This document shows, piece after piece, positions 7,011-14,989 of a stretch of 27,818 nucleotides of DNA (position 1 is its first letter; every line of letters begins with the position of its first letter). The DNA lies in assembly GCA_000720805.1 (NCBI GenBank), contig JODI01000137.1:1-27818 (forward strand), in the 5' to 3' direction. The notes below the pieces were generated by a model. That model had not been told where the DNA came from. It saw nothing but the letters and a program-made list of their open reading frames with translations, and made no database searches. The translations under genes were made by a program, and so were the position numbers. The stretch is from Streptomyces violaceoruber (GTDB taxonomy: Bacteria > Actinomycetota > Actinomycetes > Streptomycetales > Streptomycetaceae).

Positions 7011-8741
7011 TTGAGCAGGCCGATGCCCCACGAAGTGACGCCGACCACCGTGTGGATCGCGGCGCTTGAGTTGCTGGCCCGTCAGGCCGGGGCAGGGGGT
7101 TCGTCCGAAGACCTGCACCAGAGACTGGTCGCGGTGGGGCGCCAGCTCACCGGGTTCGACTTCTGCGCGGTTCTTCTCCCCGACGAGTCAAGAACTCAGC
7201 TGCTCATCCGCGCCTGGGCGGGTCTGGACACCTTCTATGTCGAGCAGATCAACTCCCGTAACCCGTTGACGCTCGGTAGCACGGCGAGACAGTCTCCCTC
7301 CAGCAGGGCCTATACCTCCGGAGTCTCCGTCTGGGTATCCGACATCACGCAGCACGCTGACTTCACGCAGTGGTCCGGTCCTGCGCGGGCGCAGGGTTAC
7401 AGGACGCTGTTGGCTGTGCCGCTGCGAGCGGGCGACCGGATCGTCGGGACCTTCAACTGCTACAACAGAGAAGTCATCGCCCCGGATCCCCAGCTTCGTC
7501 ACTTGGTGGAGGCCCTGACGGATTTTGCGAGCGCGGCTCTCGAAATCACGCGGCTCCGCCAGGCGGAGACCGGCCGAATGAATCAGCTTGAGAATCTCAA
7601 CCAGGAACTGCGCGACCGACAGGCGCGGGACGAGCGGTCTCAGGAGTTGCATCGTCGCCTTACCGACGTGGCGCTCACCAACTCGGATCTCGCCCACCTG
7701 GCACAGGAGTCCGCGCAGATGGTGGGTGCCGGCTTCCTGAAGATCGTCGACGACTCAGGTGTCGTGCTGGCGCAGGCAGGCTCCGCCTCGGTCGAAAACC
7801 TGGCGCCGGAGGACTCGAACTCGGCAGCGGTTCTCCTGCACGGGGACGTAGCTGCACGCATCGAAGCTTTCGGCGTGACCCTCGACCCCGACATGGCGGC
7901 TCGCGCACTGGAGCACGCGGCGACCGTCTGCGCGCTCCTCCTCCTGCGCGACCGGACCGCAGCCGAAGCCGAAGCCCGGTTCCGGGACAATCTGATAGGG
8001 GACCTTTGTTCTGGCGACCCTGAGCGGCGCGCTGCGGCCCGGCAGCGTGCGCTGCGAGCAAACCTGCTCGTCGACGAGGTTCAGATGGTCGTGCTGAAGG
8101 ATCACAGCGAAGGCAGTGCCGCGAAAACCGACAACTCGCCGCTCGGACGCCGAATGCGATCCATTTCCAGCCGACGACCCCGCCTTGTGTGCGGCCGACT
8201 CGGCGACTACTGGGTCGCTCTCTGGCCGGCCGAGGAAGGCGCGGAGGACATAGCTGCCGCCCTCAGGCACGACGCGATCGGCTCTCAGGTACACGCAGTA
8301 ATGGCCCCTGCCAGCGTTTCAAGAGACCTGGCCAGGGCATTCCGGATGGCACGAGGCGCGCTTGAACTCGGCGGCTCCCAGGCTCCGCTGGTTCGCACCA
8401 TCGAGGACCTGGGGGTGGTGGGTTTGTTGCTCCAGCTGGAGGACCAAACGGCCGTCGCGAGCTTCAGTGATCGTGTGCTGGGTGCGCTGCTCGAGAGCGA
8501 TCTCGAGCGCTCGACGGACCTGATCCTCACCCTGAGAACATATTTGGCCCATGATTGCCGCGCCGATGTGTCCGCTCAAGAGCTGTTCGTTCACAAGAAC
8601 ACGATCTCCCAGCGGCTTCGGCGCATCGAGAAGCTGACGGGACTCTCTTTCGCAAGTCCGTCAGACGTCCTACAGTTCAGTGCCGCCTTGGCAGCTGACG
8701 GCATCCGGGCAGCATCCGGCCCCTCTGCAACCGAGCGCTAG
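7011..8741 (+). CDS. GAF-domain transcriptional regulator with PucR/CdaR-type C-terminal HTH
   Basis: 576 residues from a TTG at 7011 preceded by GGAGG (7000-7004) at ideal spacing; an ATG at 7023 is the alternative. The N-terminal half (about 25-180) is a GAF sensor domain (LLAVPLRAGDRIVGTFNCYNRE is its characteristic strand pair). A charged, probably coiled-coil linker follows at 185-215. A CdaR-like middle domain comes next (RARLVCGRLGDYWVALWP region). The last 70 residues are the PucR helix-turn-helix: LRTYLAHDCRADVSAQELFV then HKNTISQRLRRIEKLTG. GAF plus PucR proteins in actinobacteria usually activate adjacent catabolic genes in response to a small ligand. Its position between the cupin and the truncated acyl-CoA ligase makes it the likely local regulator. 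Confidence 0.87.
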   Translation: MSRPMPHEVTPTTVWIAALELLARQAGAGGSSEDLHQRLVAVGRQLTGFDFCAVLLPDESRTQLLIRAWAGLDTFYVEQINSRNPLTLGSTARQSPSSRAYTSGVSVWVSDITQHADFTQWSGPARAQGYRTLLAVPLRAGDRIVGTFNCYNREVIAPDPQLRHLVEALTDFASAALEITRLRQAETGRMNQLENLNQELRDRQARDERSQELHRRLTDVALTNSDLAHLAQESAQMVGAGFLKIVDDSGVVLAQAGSASVENLAPEDSNSAAVLLHGDVAARIEAFGVTLDPDMAARALEHAATVCALLLLRDRTAAEAEARFRDNLIGDLCSGDPERRAAARQRALRANLLVDEVQMVVLKDHSEGSAAKTDNSPLGRRMRSISSRRPRLVCGRLGDYWVALWPAEEGAEDIAAALRHDAIGSQVHAVMAPASVSRDLARAFRMARGALELGGSQAPLVRTIEDLGVVGLLLQLEDQTAVASFSDRVLGALLESDLERSTDLILTLRTYLAHDCRADVSAQELFVHKNTISQRLRRIEKLTGLSFASPSDVLQFSAALAADGIRAASGPSATER

Positions 8742-8826
8742 TCCGTCCCCCGCCCCTGAGCTCTTTGGGCACGCAGTTCTGTCGTGTGTCGGCGTAACCC
8801 TCGCTCGGCGTACGGAAAGAGTCACC

Positions 8827-9012
8827 ATGTACAGCCTTGCCACCGTTCTCACGCTGTCCACCGGCGCCTTCGCCGAGAGGGACGCGATCGTAACCGTGGA
8901 TTCTCGCCTGACGTACCGGCAGGTGAATGGCGAAGCGGACCGATTCGCAAACCTCCTGGCGTCGAAGGGGCTCCGCCCCGGTGACAAAGTTGCTCTTCCG
9001 ATTTCCGCGTGA
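8827..9012 (+). pseudogene. acyl-CoA ligase (AMP-binding), N-terminal stump
   Basis: The ATG at 8827 has GGAAAGAG upstream, and the frame reads MYSLATVLTL and then RDAIVTVDSRLTYRQVNGEA and FANLLASKGLRPGDKVAL. This is the textbook first 55 residues of a fatty-acyl/aryl-CoA synthetase of about 500 residues. Homology stops abruptly after GDKVAL near base 9003, and the frame ends at 9010-9012. None of the ATP-binding P-loop or acceptor motifs are present. The start signals are intact, so this is a recent truncation by deletion or recombination, not gradual decay. It marks the right edge of the catabolic block. An intact version would have activated a carboxylic acid product of the pathway. Confidence 0.75.
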
Positions 9013-9341
9013 GTTCGGAGAGCACGCGAAGCCGGTGCGCCTTCGCCGCCGTCGCCGGCCACAGGCCGAAGGTGTCGCGGTGTCCCTCGGCGGTGACGTG
9101 GGTGGTGAGCTCCCTCCGCCACGGCCGCGAGCCGGGCCGTTTCGGTCGGCCCGCTCTCACTGAGGTCGACGGCAGCTACGCGCTCACCGCCGGAGATGAG
9201 TCCGAGCACCACTTCCTCCTCGATCCCGCTGGCGCCGCAGTGAGGGCGGAACCCTTCTCCGCGATCTGCGCGTCCTCTGCCTTCAGTTTCGGTGTCGCCG
9301 TTTCCGTGAACCGTTCAGAGACCGCCGGCTTTCGGTCGGTG
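9013..9341. other. unassigned 329-bp stretch after the truncated ligase
   Basis: GC rises sharply after about 9005. On the minus strand two adjacent frames look coding-like (one contains RVAAVDLSESGPTETARLAA, another RRELTTHVTAEGHRDTFG), which suggests a frameshifted gene remnant. I cannot name a family, and no start signal is convincing. Confidence 0.3.
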
Positions 9342-10262
9342 TCACAGTGCGCGCTTCAGCGCGCGCGCCTGTCGGCGCCAGAACTCCCGCGAGATTTCGG
9401 CCTTGGGAAACACGAGGTCGAAGCCGTGGAAAGCGCCGGGGATGACGTCGAGGTCGCAGGGGACGCCGCTGTCGCTGAGCCGGCGCGCGTACTCGACGTC
9501 TTCGTCGTGGAAGAGGTCGAGGGTGCCGACGCCGATCCAGGCCGGCGGAAGACCGGTGAGATCCTCGCGGCGGGCGGCGGCCGCGTAGGGGGAGACGTCG
9601 GGGCCCGCGACGGCGTCGCCGAGGTAGGACGACCAGCCGTACCGGTTGCTCTTGGGCGTCCAGACGCGCACCTTGAGGGTGTCCAGGTCGGTTCTCGTCG
9701 TCGTGCGGTCGTCCAGCATGGGGTAGAGGAGCAGCTGGAACGCCGGGCGGATCTCTGCCCGGTCATGGGCGAGCAGGGCGAGGGCCGCGGCGAGTCCGCC
9801 GCCCGCGCTGGCACCGCCGATCGCGATGCGGTCGACGTCGATGTGCAGGTCGTCGGCTCGCTCGGCCAGTCCGCGCAGCGCGGCGTAGGCGTCCTCGACC
9901 GCGGCGGGCGCGGGATGGTCCGGCCCCAGTCGGTAACGGACCGCGGCGACGGTGATGCCGAGCTCGCGGGCGAAGGCGATGTTCGTACGGTCGTCCTGCT
10001 CGGGTGCGCCGAAGATCAGTCCGCCTCCGTGGATCCAGAGCAGCGCCGGAGCCGCTGTCTCCAGGCCGGTCGGCTGGAAGACGCGAAGCGAGACGGACGG
10101 TGCGCCCTTGGGGCCGGGCACGACGATCTCCTGAACCGTGACGTCCGGCCCTGGATCGGTCGCGCGCCACTTCACGCTCCGCACGATGCGCGACGACAGA
10201 CGCCCGTAGGACACATTGGGGATGAAACGACCTCGTCTGAGATCGGGGTGGAAAGTACTCAT
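9342..10262 (-). CDS. alpha/beta hydrolase, hormone-sensitive lipase (family IV) type
   Basis: 306 residues; a soluble carboxylesterase. The start is the ATG at 10262 with GAGGA just upstream; longer readings of the same frame run into the repeat/remnant region. Diagnostic parts are LLWIHGGGLIFG (oxyanion HGGG at 78-81), IAIGGASAGGGLAAAL (nucleophile Ser152 in GASAG), Asp249 in GVGTLDLFHDED, and His279 in PGAFHGFD. The full triad is in place and the length is normal for the family. These enzymes hydrolyse short to medium acyl esters. The gene stands alone on the minus strand, between the ligase stump and the second TetR-like remnant. No regulator can be assigned to it. Confidence 0.9.
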   Translation of the reverse strand: MSTFHPDLRRGRFIPNVSYGRLSSRIVRSVKWRATDPGPDVTVQEIVVPGPKGAPSVSLRVFQPTGLETAAPALLWIHGGGLIFGAPEQDDRTNIAFARELGITVAAVRYRLGPDHPAPAAVEDAYAALRGLAERADDLHIDVDRIAIGGASAGGGLAAALALLAHDRAEIRPAFQLLLYPMLDDRTTTRTDLDTLKVRVWTPKSNRYGWSSYLGDAVAGPDVSPYAAAARREDLTGLPPAWIGVGTLDLFHDEDVEYARRLSDSGVPCDLDVIPGAFHGFDLVFPKAEISREFWRRQARALKRAL

Positions 10263-10346
10263 CGGGTCCTCATCGAGGTGGTATGGAATCGTCTGGCCAC
10301 CCGGTGGCGGGTGTTCGGCGTCGAGAGGGGGGACGGTTCGGCGGGC

Positions 10347-10539
10347 GTCCGTAGCGCGGCGGATGCCACGTGGGCTGTCAGACGCGGGGCCGTGTCGCGT
10401 TCGGCGTCGGTGCGCTCGGCGACGAGTTCGGTGAACTGCCGCGGCACGCGCCGAACATTCGCGTCGCCTTCCGACCGTGATGTGGTCGGCGAGGCCGGTC
10501 CCGAACCTCCGGGCGACTTGGCCGGCCGATCTCCGACCC
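10347..10539 (-). pseudogene. TetR-like C-terminal remnant, copy B (direct repeat of 898-1090)
   Basis: Gapless partner of 898-1090, in the same orientation. The minus-strand frame contains KSPGGSG, TSRSEGD and then FTELVAERTDAERDT and PRLTAHVASAALR, consistent with the end of a TetR C-terminal domain. No DNA-binding domain is found upstream; bases 10540-10739 hold nothing recognisable. Both copies lie on the 3' side of a minus-strand hydrolase gene. The divergence between copies points to two old paralogues rather than a recent duplication. Confidence 0.4.
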
Positions 10540-10739
10540 CCCGCAGCGAGCTTGGTCGCGCGGCGGTGCACGTAGTTGAAGCCGCCGTCGTGGTCAGCCA
10601 TCCCGGCCGTCGCCTGCCGGACCGGGACGAGGTCGCGTGCGTCGCGGACCCGCGCCACCGCAGGCCATCCTCGCGTCCGTTCCCCCGTCCCGATCCGGCA
10701 GGCGCGCGAGTCCTGTGACTGCCGCGCCCGTCCGCCAGG

Positions 10740-11657
10740 TCAGATCTTGGTCTTCTCGCGGACCCAGGCGCCGATCTGTGCGATGGCGGCGTCGGTCTCC
10801 GGAATCCGGCCGGCACCGTAGACGTACGAGTGCTGGCCGCCGGGGACCACCACGGTCGTGGTGTCGATTCCGGCGTCCTTGATGCGGGCGGCGAACTCCT
10901 CGTCCTCGCCGGCCAGGACCTCGTACGTGCCCCAGGAGACGAGGGTCGGGGGCAGGCCGCTCAGGTCCGCCCGGTTCAGGTTGATCCGGGTGTCCGTGAC
11001 CTCGATGCCCGTGCCGCCGATCCAGGCCTCCCGGAAGAACTCCAGCAGTTCCTTGCTGAGGATCTTGTCCGTCCCGGCGTTGGTCGTGATCGTCTCGTTG
11101 GCGATCTCGAGGTCGCACCAGGGGGAGATCGACACGATGGCGCCGGGCAGCGGCTGCTTCTTGTCGCGGAGACGAAGCGCCAGGGCGACGGCGATGAACC
11201 CGCCTATCGAGTGGCCGATCGTGATGATGTTCCCCGGCGCATACCCTTCGGAGAGCAGCCAGTTGAAGGCCGCCTCGGCGTCGTCGACCTGGGCCGGGTA
11301 CTTGTGTTCCGGTGCGCGCCGGAAGTCCAGGACCAGTACGGGGGCGCCTGCGGCCTTCGCGATGTGGCCGGCGAGCTTCCGGTCGACGGGCGCCGACGCC
11401 AGCACGGAGCCCCCGGCGTGGCTGTGCAGGAGGACGTAGTCGGTGTTGGCGTAGACAGGTTCGCACCAGATTCCCGGCACACCGCCCGCGTCCACCTCCC
11501 GATAGGTGACGCCTTCCGGCTCCCGGGCCGCGAGATGGACTTGCTCCGCCTGGATGCGCGCAGCCTCCAACTCGGACGGGGGATTCGCTCCTGTTGCCAG
11601 CCATTCCGCGAAGTGGATTGCTTCCGGGCTCAGTTCGACTGCAGTCTGCTCAGACAT
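10740..11657 (-). CDS. alpha/beta hydrolase (alpha/beta-hydrolase-3 fold) with variant motifs
   Basis: 305 residues. The ATG at 11657 is preceded by GGAGGT at a spacing of five. The fold follows the hormone-sensitive-lipase group, but each signature is altered. The oxyanion HGGG is replaced by LLHSHAGGSVLAS (HAGG at 80-83). The nucleophile elbow is TIGHSIGGFIA (Ser150). The position of the usual Asp reads SWGTYEVLAGEDEE, placing Glu246 as the likely acid. His276 is in PGGQHSYVYG. Residues 108-120 (VLDFRRAPEHKYP) match the family's conserved 'YRLAPEH.FP'. It is probably an esterase with altered substrate choice. The upstream gap holds a possible ene-reductase tail. There is no co-transcribed gene. 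Confidence 0.85.
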   Translation of the reverse strand: MSEQTAVELSPEAIHFAEWLATGANPPSELEAARIQAEQVHLAAREPEGVTYREVDAGGVPGIWCEPVYANTDYVLLHSHAGGSVLASAPVDRKLAGHIAKAAGAPVLVLDFRRAPEHKYPAQVDDAEAAFNWLLSEGYAPGNIITIGHSIGGFIAVALALRLRDKKQPLPGAIVSISPWCDLEIANETITTNAGTDKILSKELLEFFREAWIGGTGIEVTDTRINLNRADLSGLPPTLVSWGTYEVLAGEDEEFAARIKDAGIDTTTVVVPGGQHSYVYGAGRIPETDAAIAQIGAWVREKTKI

Positions 11658-11720
11658 GTGGTACCTCCATGGGGGCCATTGGGCATATCGGTCCGCCCGG
11701 ACCGGTATCGCCGGGGTTTG

Positions 11721-11815
11721 TCAGGCGGTGTGGGTGGGGTAGTCGGTGTGGCCGATCTCGTCTGCCACGGCGGTGGCGCCCTCGGCGGCGGGCGGATGCG
11801 GTTTCGAAGTAGCCG
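11721..11815 (-). pseudogene. possible Old Yellow Enzyme (ene-reductase) C-terminal tail
   Basis: On the minus strand a frame ends ADEIGHTDYPTHTA-stop (stop at 11721-11723). The ending '..GYTDYP..' is typical of alkene/N-ethylmaleimide reductases of the Old Yellow Enzyme family. Only about 30 residues are readable, in more than one frame, and no upstream body exists. The remaining bases up to 11902 show nothing clear. This is a weak call based on one short motif. Confidence 0.3.
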
Positions 11816-11902
11816 CCGACCTTGTTCGACCACCGCATCCGCTGCCACCTCGTCGAAGACGCGCCGACATTTCCGGGCGGCTTCGAGCTCGCGAAGTGGG
11901 CG

Positions 11903-12718
11903 TCAGTTCGGCATCCGGTTGAACCGGCGGACGATGCGGTCGAAGATCCGGGCCGGTAGGACGCGGTGGAACACGCTGATGCCGGCGGCGGTCGTGCCTG
12001 CGGTGCGCCGCAGTTTCGGGTTCTTGTCGGTGGCCGCCGCGACGATCACCTTGGCGACGGTGGCGGGATCGTCGCCGCCGCTGGTGTTCTTCGCCAGCAC
12101 CTCGTCAAAGGTGCGTCGCCCCGACGCGTAAAGCGGCAATGGGGTGTCGCCCTGCACGCTGTGGTCCCCGAACGGGGTGTTGATCGGGCCGGGCTCCACG
12201 AGCAGGATCCGCACGCCGTGCTCGCGGACCTCGTGGTCCAGCGACCCGGAGTAGCCCTCGACCGCGTGCTTGGTCGAGGTGTAGATGGCCATGAACGGGC
12301 TGGGGACGAACCCGCTGAGCGAGGAGACGTTGATGACGCGTCCGCTCCGCTGCGCGCGCATGTGCGGCAGCACCGCCTTGGTCATCCGCATGATGCCGTA
12401 GACGTTGACGTCGAAGACCTGCTGCGTCCGGGCCACGGAGAACTCCTCGGCGGCGCCGTTGGCGCCGACGCCGGCGTTGTTGACCAGGACGTCGATACGC
12501 CCGAATCGGTCGATCACCTGCTTGACCACGGAGGCGACCGATTCGTCGCTGGTCACGTCGAGGTCGAGGTAGCTCACCCCGGCGGGCGCGGTGACCTGCG
12601 CGGTGTTGCGAGCGGTTCCGATCACCTCGAAACCCGCCGCGGCGAAGGCGCGGGCCGTCTCCTTGCCGATCCCCGATGAGGCACCCGTCACGAGCGCCAC
12701 CGGTCGAGTTGCCACCAT
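11903..12718 (-). CDS. SDR family oxidoreductase (SDR1)
   Basis: 271 residues from the ATG at 12718, behind GGGAG. Classical short-chain dehydrogenase: cofactor motif TGASSGIG (11-18), then Arg-rich TARN (NADP preference likely), DLDVTSDES (52-60), NNAG (80-83), the catalytic Ser in NVSSLSG (about 132-133), and Tyr146 and Lys150 in IYTSTKHA. The C-terminus LRRTAGTTAAG then RVLPARIFDRIVRR is shared with SDR2. It probably reduces or oxidises a ketone or alcohol in the cytoplasm. Close paralogues are SDR2 (15190-16008), SDR3 (27553 on) and a tail at 25976. Its leader is nearly the same as theirs. No partner gene is co-transcribed. Confidence 0.92.
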   Translation of the reverse strand: MVATRPVALVTGASSGIGKETARAFAAAGFEVIGTARNTAQVTAPAGVSYLDLDVTSDESVASVVKQVIDRFGRIDVLVNNAGVGANGAAEEFSVARTQQVFDVNVYGIMRMTKAVLPHMRAQRSGRVINVSSLSGFVPSPFMAIYTSTKHAVEGYSGSLDHEVREHGVRILLVEPGPINTPFGDHSVQGDTPLPLYASGRRTFDEVLAKNTSGGDDPATVAKVIVAAATDKNPKLRRTAGTTAAGISVFHRVLPARIFDRIVRRFNRMPN

Positions 12719-12757
12719 CACGAGCTCCCTTGGTTTTGACGTACTCCCGCATCTCAT

Positions 12758-12813
12758 TACGTTCGTATGTCTTACGTTCATACGACAATATGATGGTCGT
12801 CAGTCAATGGCAA
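12758..12813 (-). promoter_or_regulatory. SDR1 promoter with two TACGNNCGTA operator repeats
   Basis: On the minus strand the -35 TTGCCA (12808-12813), a 17-bp spacer and the -10 TATTGT (12785-12790) are followed by two 10-bp palindromes at 15-bp period: TATGAACGTA (12773-12782) and TACGAACGTA (12758-12767). The palindromes fall just after the -10 box, where a repressor would block initiation or early elongation. The same arrangement is found before SDR2 and SDR3. Confidence 0.7.
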
Positions 12814-12833
12814 GTGGTTACGCCCACCGAAGA

Positions 12834-13420
12834 CTCGAGAAACGTGGGGCGCGGCACGGGAAAGGCCATAAGCGGGCGACGAGCCGGATTCGTCAGCTGA
12901 CCTTCCCTGCATAGTCTGTTTTGACCCACTTTGCTAATTTTTCTCCTGGTACGCCTGCCTGGCTACCGCGACGGCGAACTGCGAGTTCCGGTCCTTCATG
13001 CATGGCAAGAGGCCCCTACCGCCAGGAAGCTAGGGCGGCCAAGCGCGCGTATCGCAACTTCGAAGCTGGTGGTGTTGCGCAGGGGTCCAGACGGCGGAGC
13101 CCAGGCAGGGCCAGACGGCACCGCTCCGTTGAACTCGTTCGCCTGACCGGGGTGCCAGTCGGGCGCGAGGACGGTGGCGGGGCGGCCGCGGTGGTCGGAG
13201 TGGACGAGGTCGATGCCGTATAAAGGAGCCGCTTCCGGCTCGTCGTTGGTCGACCCGGAGATGAATCGCGGCGACGAGGCCCCGGGGCATGCCGTTGGTC
13301 ACGACATTTTAGGTCTGCAGGCCGCTGACCTTCGGTTCGGGCCGCTTGGGTTGCCGTCGGCTCCGCGCAGGTTGTCTGCTTCCAGAGCCTGTCATGGCGG
13401 GCCCTGAGGGCCCGAACACG
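12834..13420. other. unassigned intergenic region between SDR1 leader and MFS terminator
   Basis: Homology with the SDR3 leader continues to about 12890. Bases 13071-13123 are a near copy of 16150-16201 (see repeat). On the minus strand, 13150-13280 reads LYGIDLVHSDHRG and TVLAPDWHPGQANEF in one frame, which looks like decayed coding sequence, but I cannot name the family. No intact gene is supported. Confidence 0.4.
13071..13123. repeat. 53-bp repeat, copy 1 (partner 16150-16201)
   Basis: About 90 % identical to 16150-16201, with one single-base indel. Shared blocks include CCAGACGGCGG and CAGGCAGGGCCA. Both copies lie upstream of an SDR leader (SDR1 and SDR2), so this is part of an old duplication of the SDR upstream region, here pushed about 250 bp away. 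Confidence 0.65.
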
Positions 13421-13461
13421 GGTCAGCCCCGGCTCCGTCGCTCTCGGAGCCGGGGCTGACC
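13421..13461 (-). terminator. perfect 17-bp hairpin downstream of the MFS transporter
   Basis: The left arm GGTCAGCCCCGGCTCCG (13421-13437), a 7-base loop and the right arm 13445-13461 pair perfectly. It lies 110 bp after the stop of the minus-strand MFS gene (13572). No T-run follows, which is usual in streptomycetes. Confidence 0.8.
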
Positions 13462-13571
13462 CTGCATCGTGTACGGCGAGGCGTCCCCACCCCGCGCCGT
13501 ACACGAAGTACCTGAAGCTCCCGAAGTGATCGCAGTACCAGACGTGCCGGGCGGACCCGGTGTGCGGGCCG

Positions 13572-14837
13572 TCAGTGGGCGAACACCGGGATCTCCATCT
13601 CGTCCTCGGCTCCCTCGCCGGAGGCCGGACCGACTTCCGGCTTGCCGGTGTTGATGAAGGTCGCGGCGATCGTCGCGGCGAGCACGAGGATGCCGACGGC
13701 GAACCAGATCGCGTTGGTGTACCCGTGCACCTGGCCCTCCAACTGGACCAGCTGCTGCTGGGCCTGGGAACCGGCGCCGCCGATGTGGCCCTTGATGTAC
13801 GAGGTCGTCGCGGAGGCGGCGATCGTGTTCAGCAGGGCCGTGCCGATCTGCGTGGAGCCCACCATCAGGCCGCCGATCAACGGCAGGAAGGCGAGGCCGG
13901 TCTTGACCGGCGAGTAGCCCTTCACGAGCTGCATGTAGTAGGTCAGGAAGAGGAACAGTCCGAACAACGCGATGATCGCGAGGCCGAGGGAGAGGTAGAC
14001 GCCTCCGCGGTTGCGCTCGGTGATGACGCGCAGCGGCAGCAGCGGGGCCCTGACCTTGGACTCGGTGAAGACGAACGCGGCGAGCAGCACCGCGGCGGCG
14101 ACGAACAGGCCGACCGTCGTGGAGTCGCCCCAGCCGTCGGACTCGGCGCGGGTGAAGGCGTAGACCAGCGTGACCAGACCGAGGACGGACAGGACGACGC
14201 CCGGGATGTCGAGCGGCGAGCGGTTGCGGGTGCCGGACGGCTCACGGATGACGAAGTACGCGCCCGCGGCAGCGATGACCGCGAACGGGATGTTCACGAA
14301 GAACGTCCAGCGCCAGTCCATGTACTCGGTGAGGACGCCGCCGAGGATGAAGCCGACGGCGCCGCCGCCACCGGCGATCGCGCCGTAGATGCCGAACGCC
14401 TTGGCGCGCTCCTTGGGTTCCGTGAACGTCACGGCGAGCAGGGAGAGCGCGGCGGGAGCGAGCAGCGCGCCGAAGGCACCCTGGAGGGCCCGGGCGCCGA
14501 GCATCGTCGCCTCGTTCGTGGCCGCGCCGCCGAGGGCGGACGCGGCGGCGAAGCCGATCAGACCGGCGACGAAGGTGCGCTTGCGGCCCCAGAGATCCGC
14601 GATACGGCCGCCGAAGAGCAGCAGACCGCCGAAGGCGAGGGCGTACGCCGTGATGACCCATTGGCGGTTGCCGTCGGATATGCCCAGGTCCTGCTGGGCG
14701 GACGGCAACGCGATGTTCACGATGGTCGCGTCCAGCACGACCATCAGCTGGGCGAGCGCGATGAAGGTGAGCGCTTTCCAGCGGTTGGAATGGGAGTCGG
14801 CTGCCGCCTTGGCGGTGGCCTGAGCTGTTTCGGACAT
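13572..14837 (-). CDS. DHA2-type MFS efflux transporter with apparent internal deletion
   Basis: 421 residues from the ATG at 14837; full-length relatives are about 490-520. The N-terminal half is normal: VVLDATIVNIALP (33-45), motif A GGRIADLWGRKR (76-87), and motif C-like AGGGGAVGFILGGVL (155-169). Cytoplasmic membrane, proton-coupled export. At residues 326-340 the sequence reads MVGSTQIGTALLNTIAAS. In this family 'GSTQI' (start of helix 11 region) and 'GGAIGTALLNTIAAS' (helix 13-14) are normally separated by roughly 75-80 residues. These appear fused in frame near base 13847, removing about two to three helices. The last helix (AIWFAVGILVLAATIAATFI) and the acidic tail are intact. The ribosome site is weak (GGTATCCCC before ATG). 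A TetR-like tail lies upstream. Function may be lost. Confidence 0.85.
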   Translation of the reverse strand: MSETAQATAKAAADSHSNRWKALTFIALAQLMVVLDATIVNIALPSAQQDLGISDGNRQWVITAYALAFGGLLLFGGRIADLWGRKRTFVAGLIGFAAASALGGAATNEATMLGARALQGAFGALLAPAALSLLAVTFTEPKERAKAFGIYGAIAGGGGAVGFILGGVLTEYMDWRWTFFVNIPFAVIAAAGAYFVIREPSGTRNRSPLDIPGVVLSVLGLVTLVYAFTRAESDGWGDSTTVGLFVAAAVLLAAFVFTESKVRAPLLPLRVITERNRGGVYLSLGLAIIALFGLFLFLTYYMQLVKGYSPVKTGLAFLPLIGGLMVGSTQIGTALLNTIAASATTSYIKGHIGGAGSQAQQQLVQLEGQVHGYTNAIWFAVGILVLAATIAATFINTGKPEVGPASGEGAEDEMEIPVFAH

Positions 14838-14989
14838 GGGGATACCCACTTCGGGACTTCGTGGCGAAAAACGATGAGAGAAGTTCAGAGAGACAAGGCT
14901 GGAGATGAAGATCGAGACGTCGGGACATCGAGACAGGGACAGGGACGGCTCGTCATCGTCGACGGCCGAAAGCGTTGTACGAGGTGGTT

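Noticed and set aside
7309..7322. TATACCTCCGG, similar to the palindrome at 2062-2074
   Set aside because: It lies inside the GAF domain coding sequence and lacks the second arm, so it is chance.
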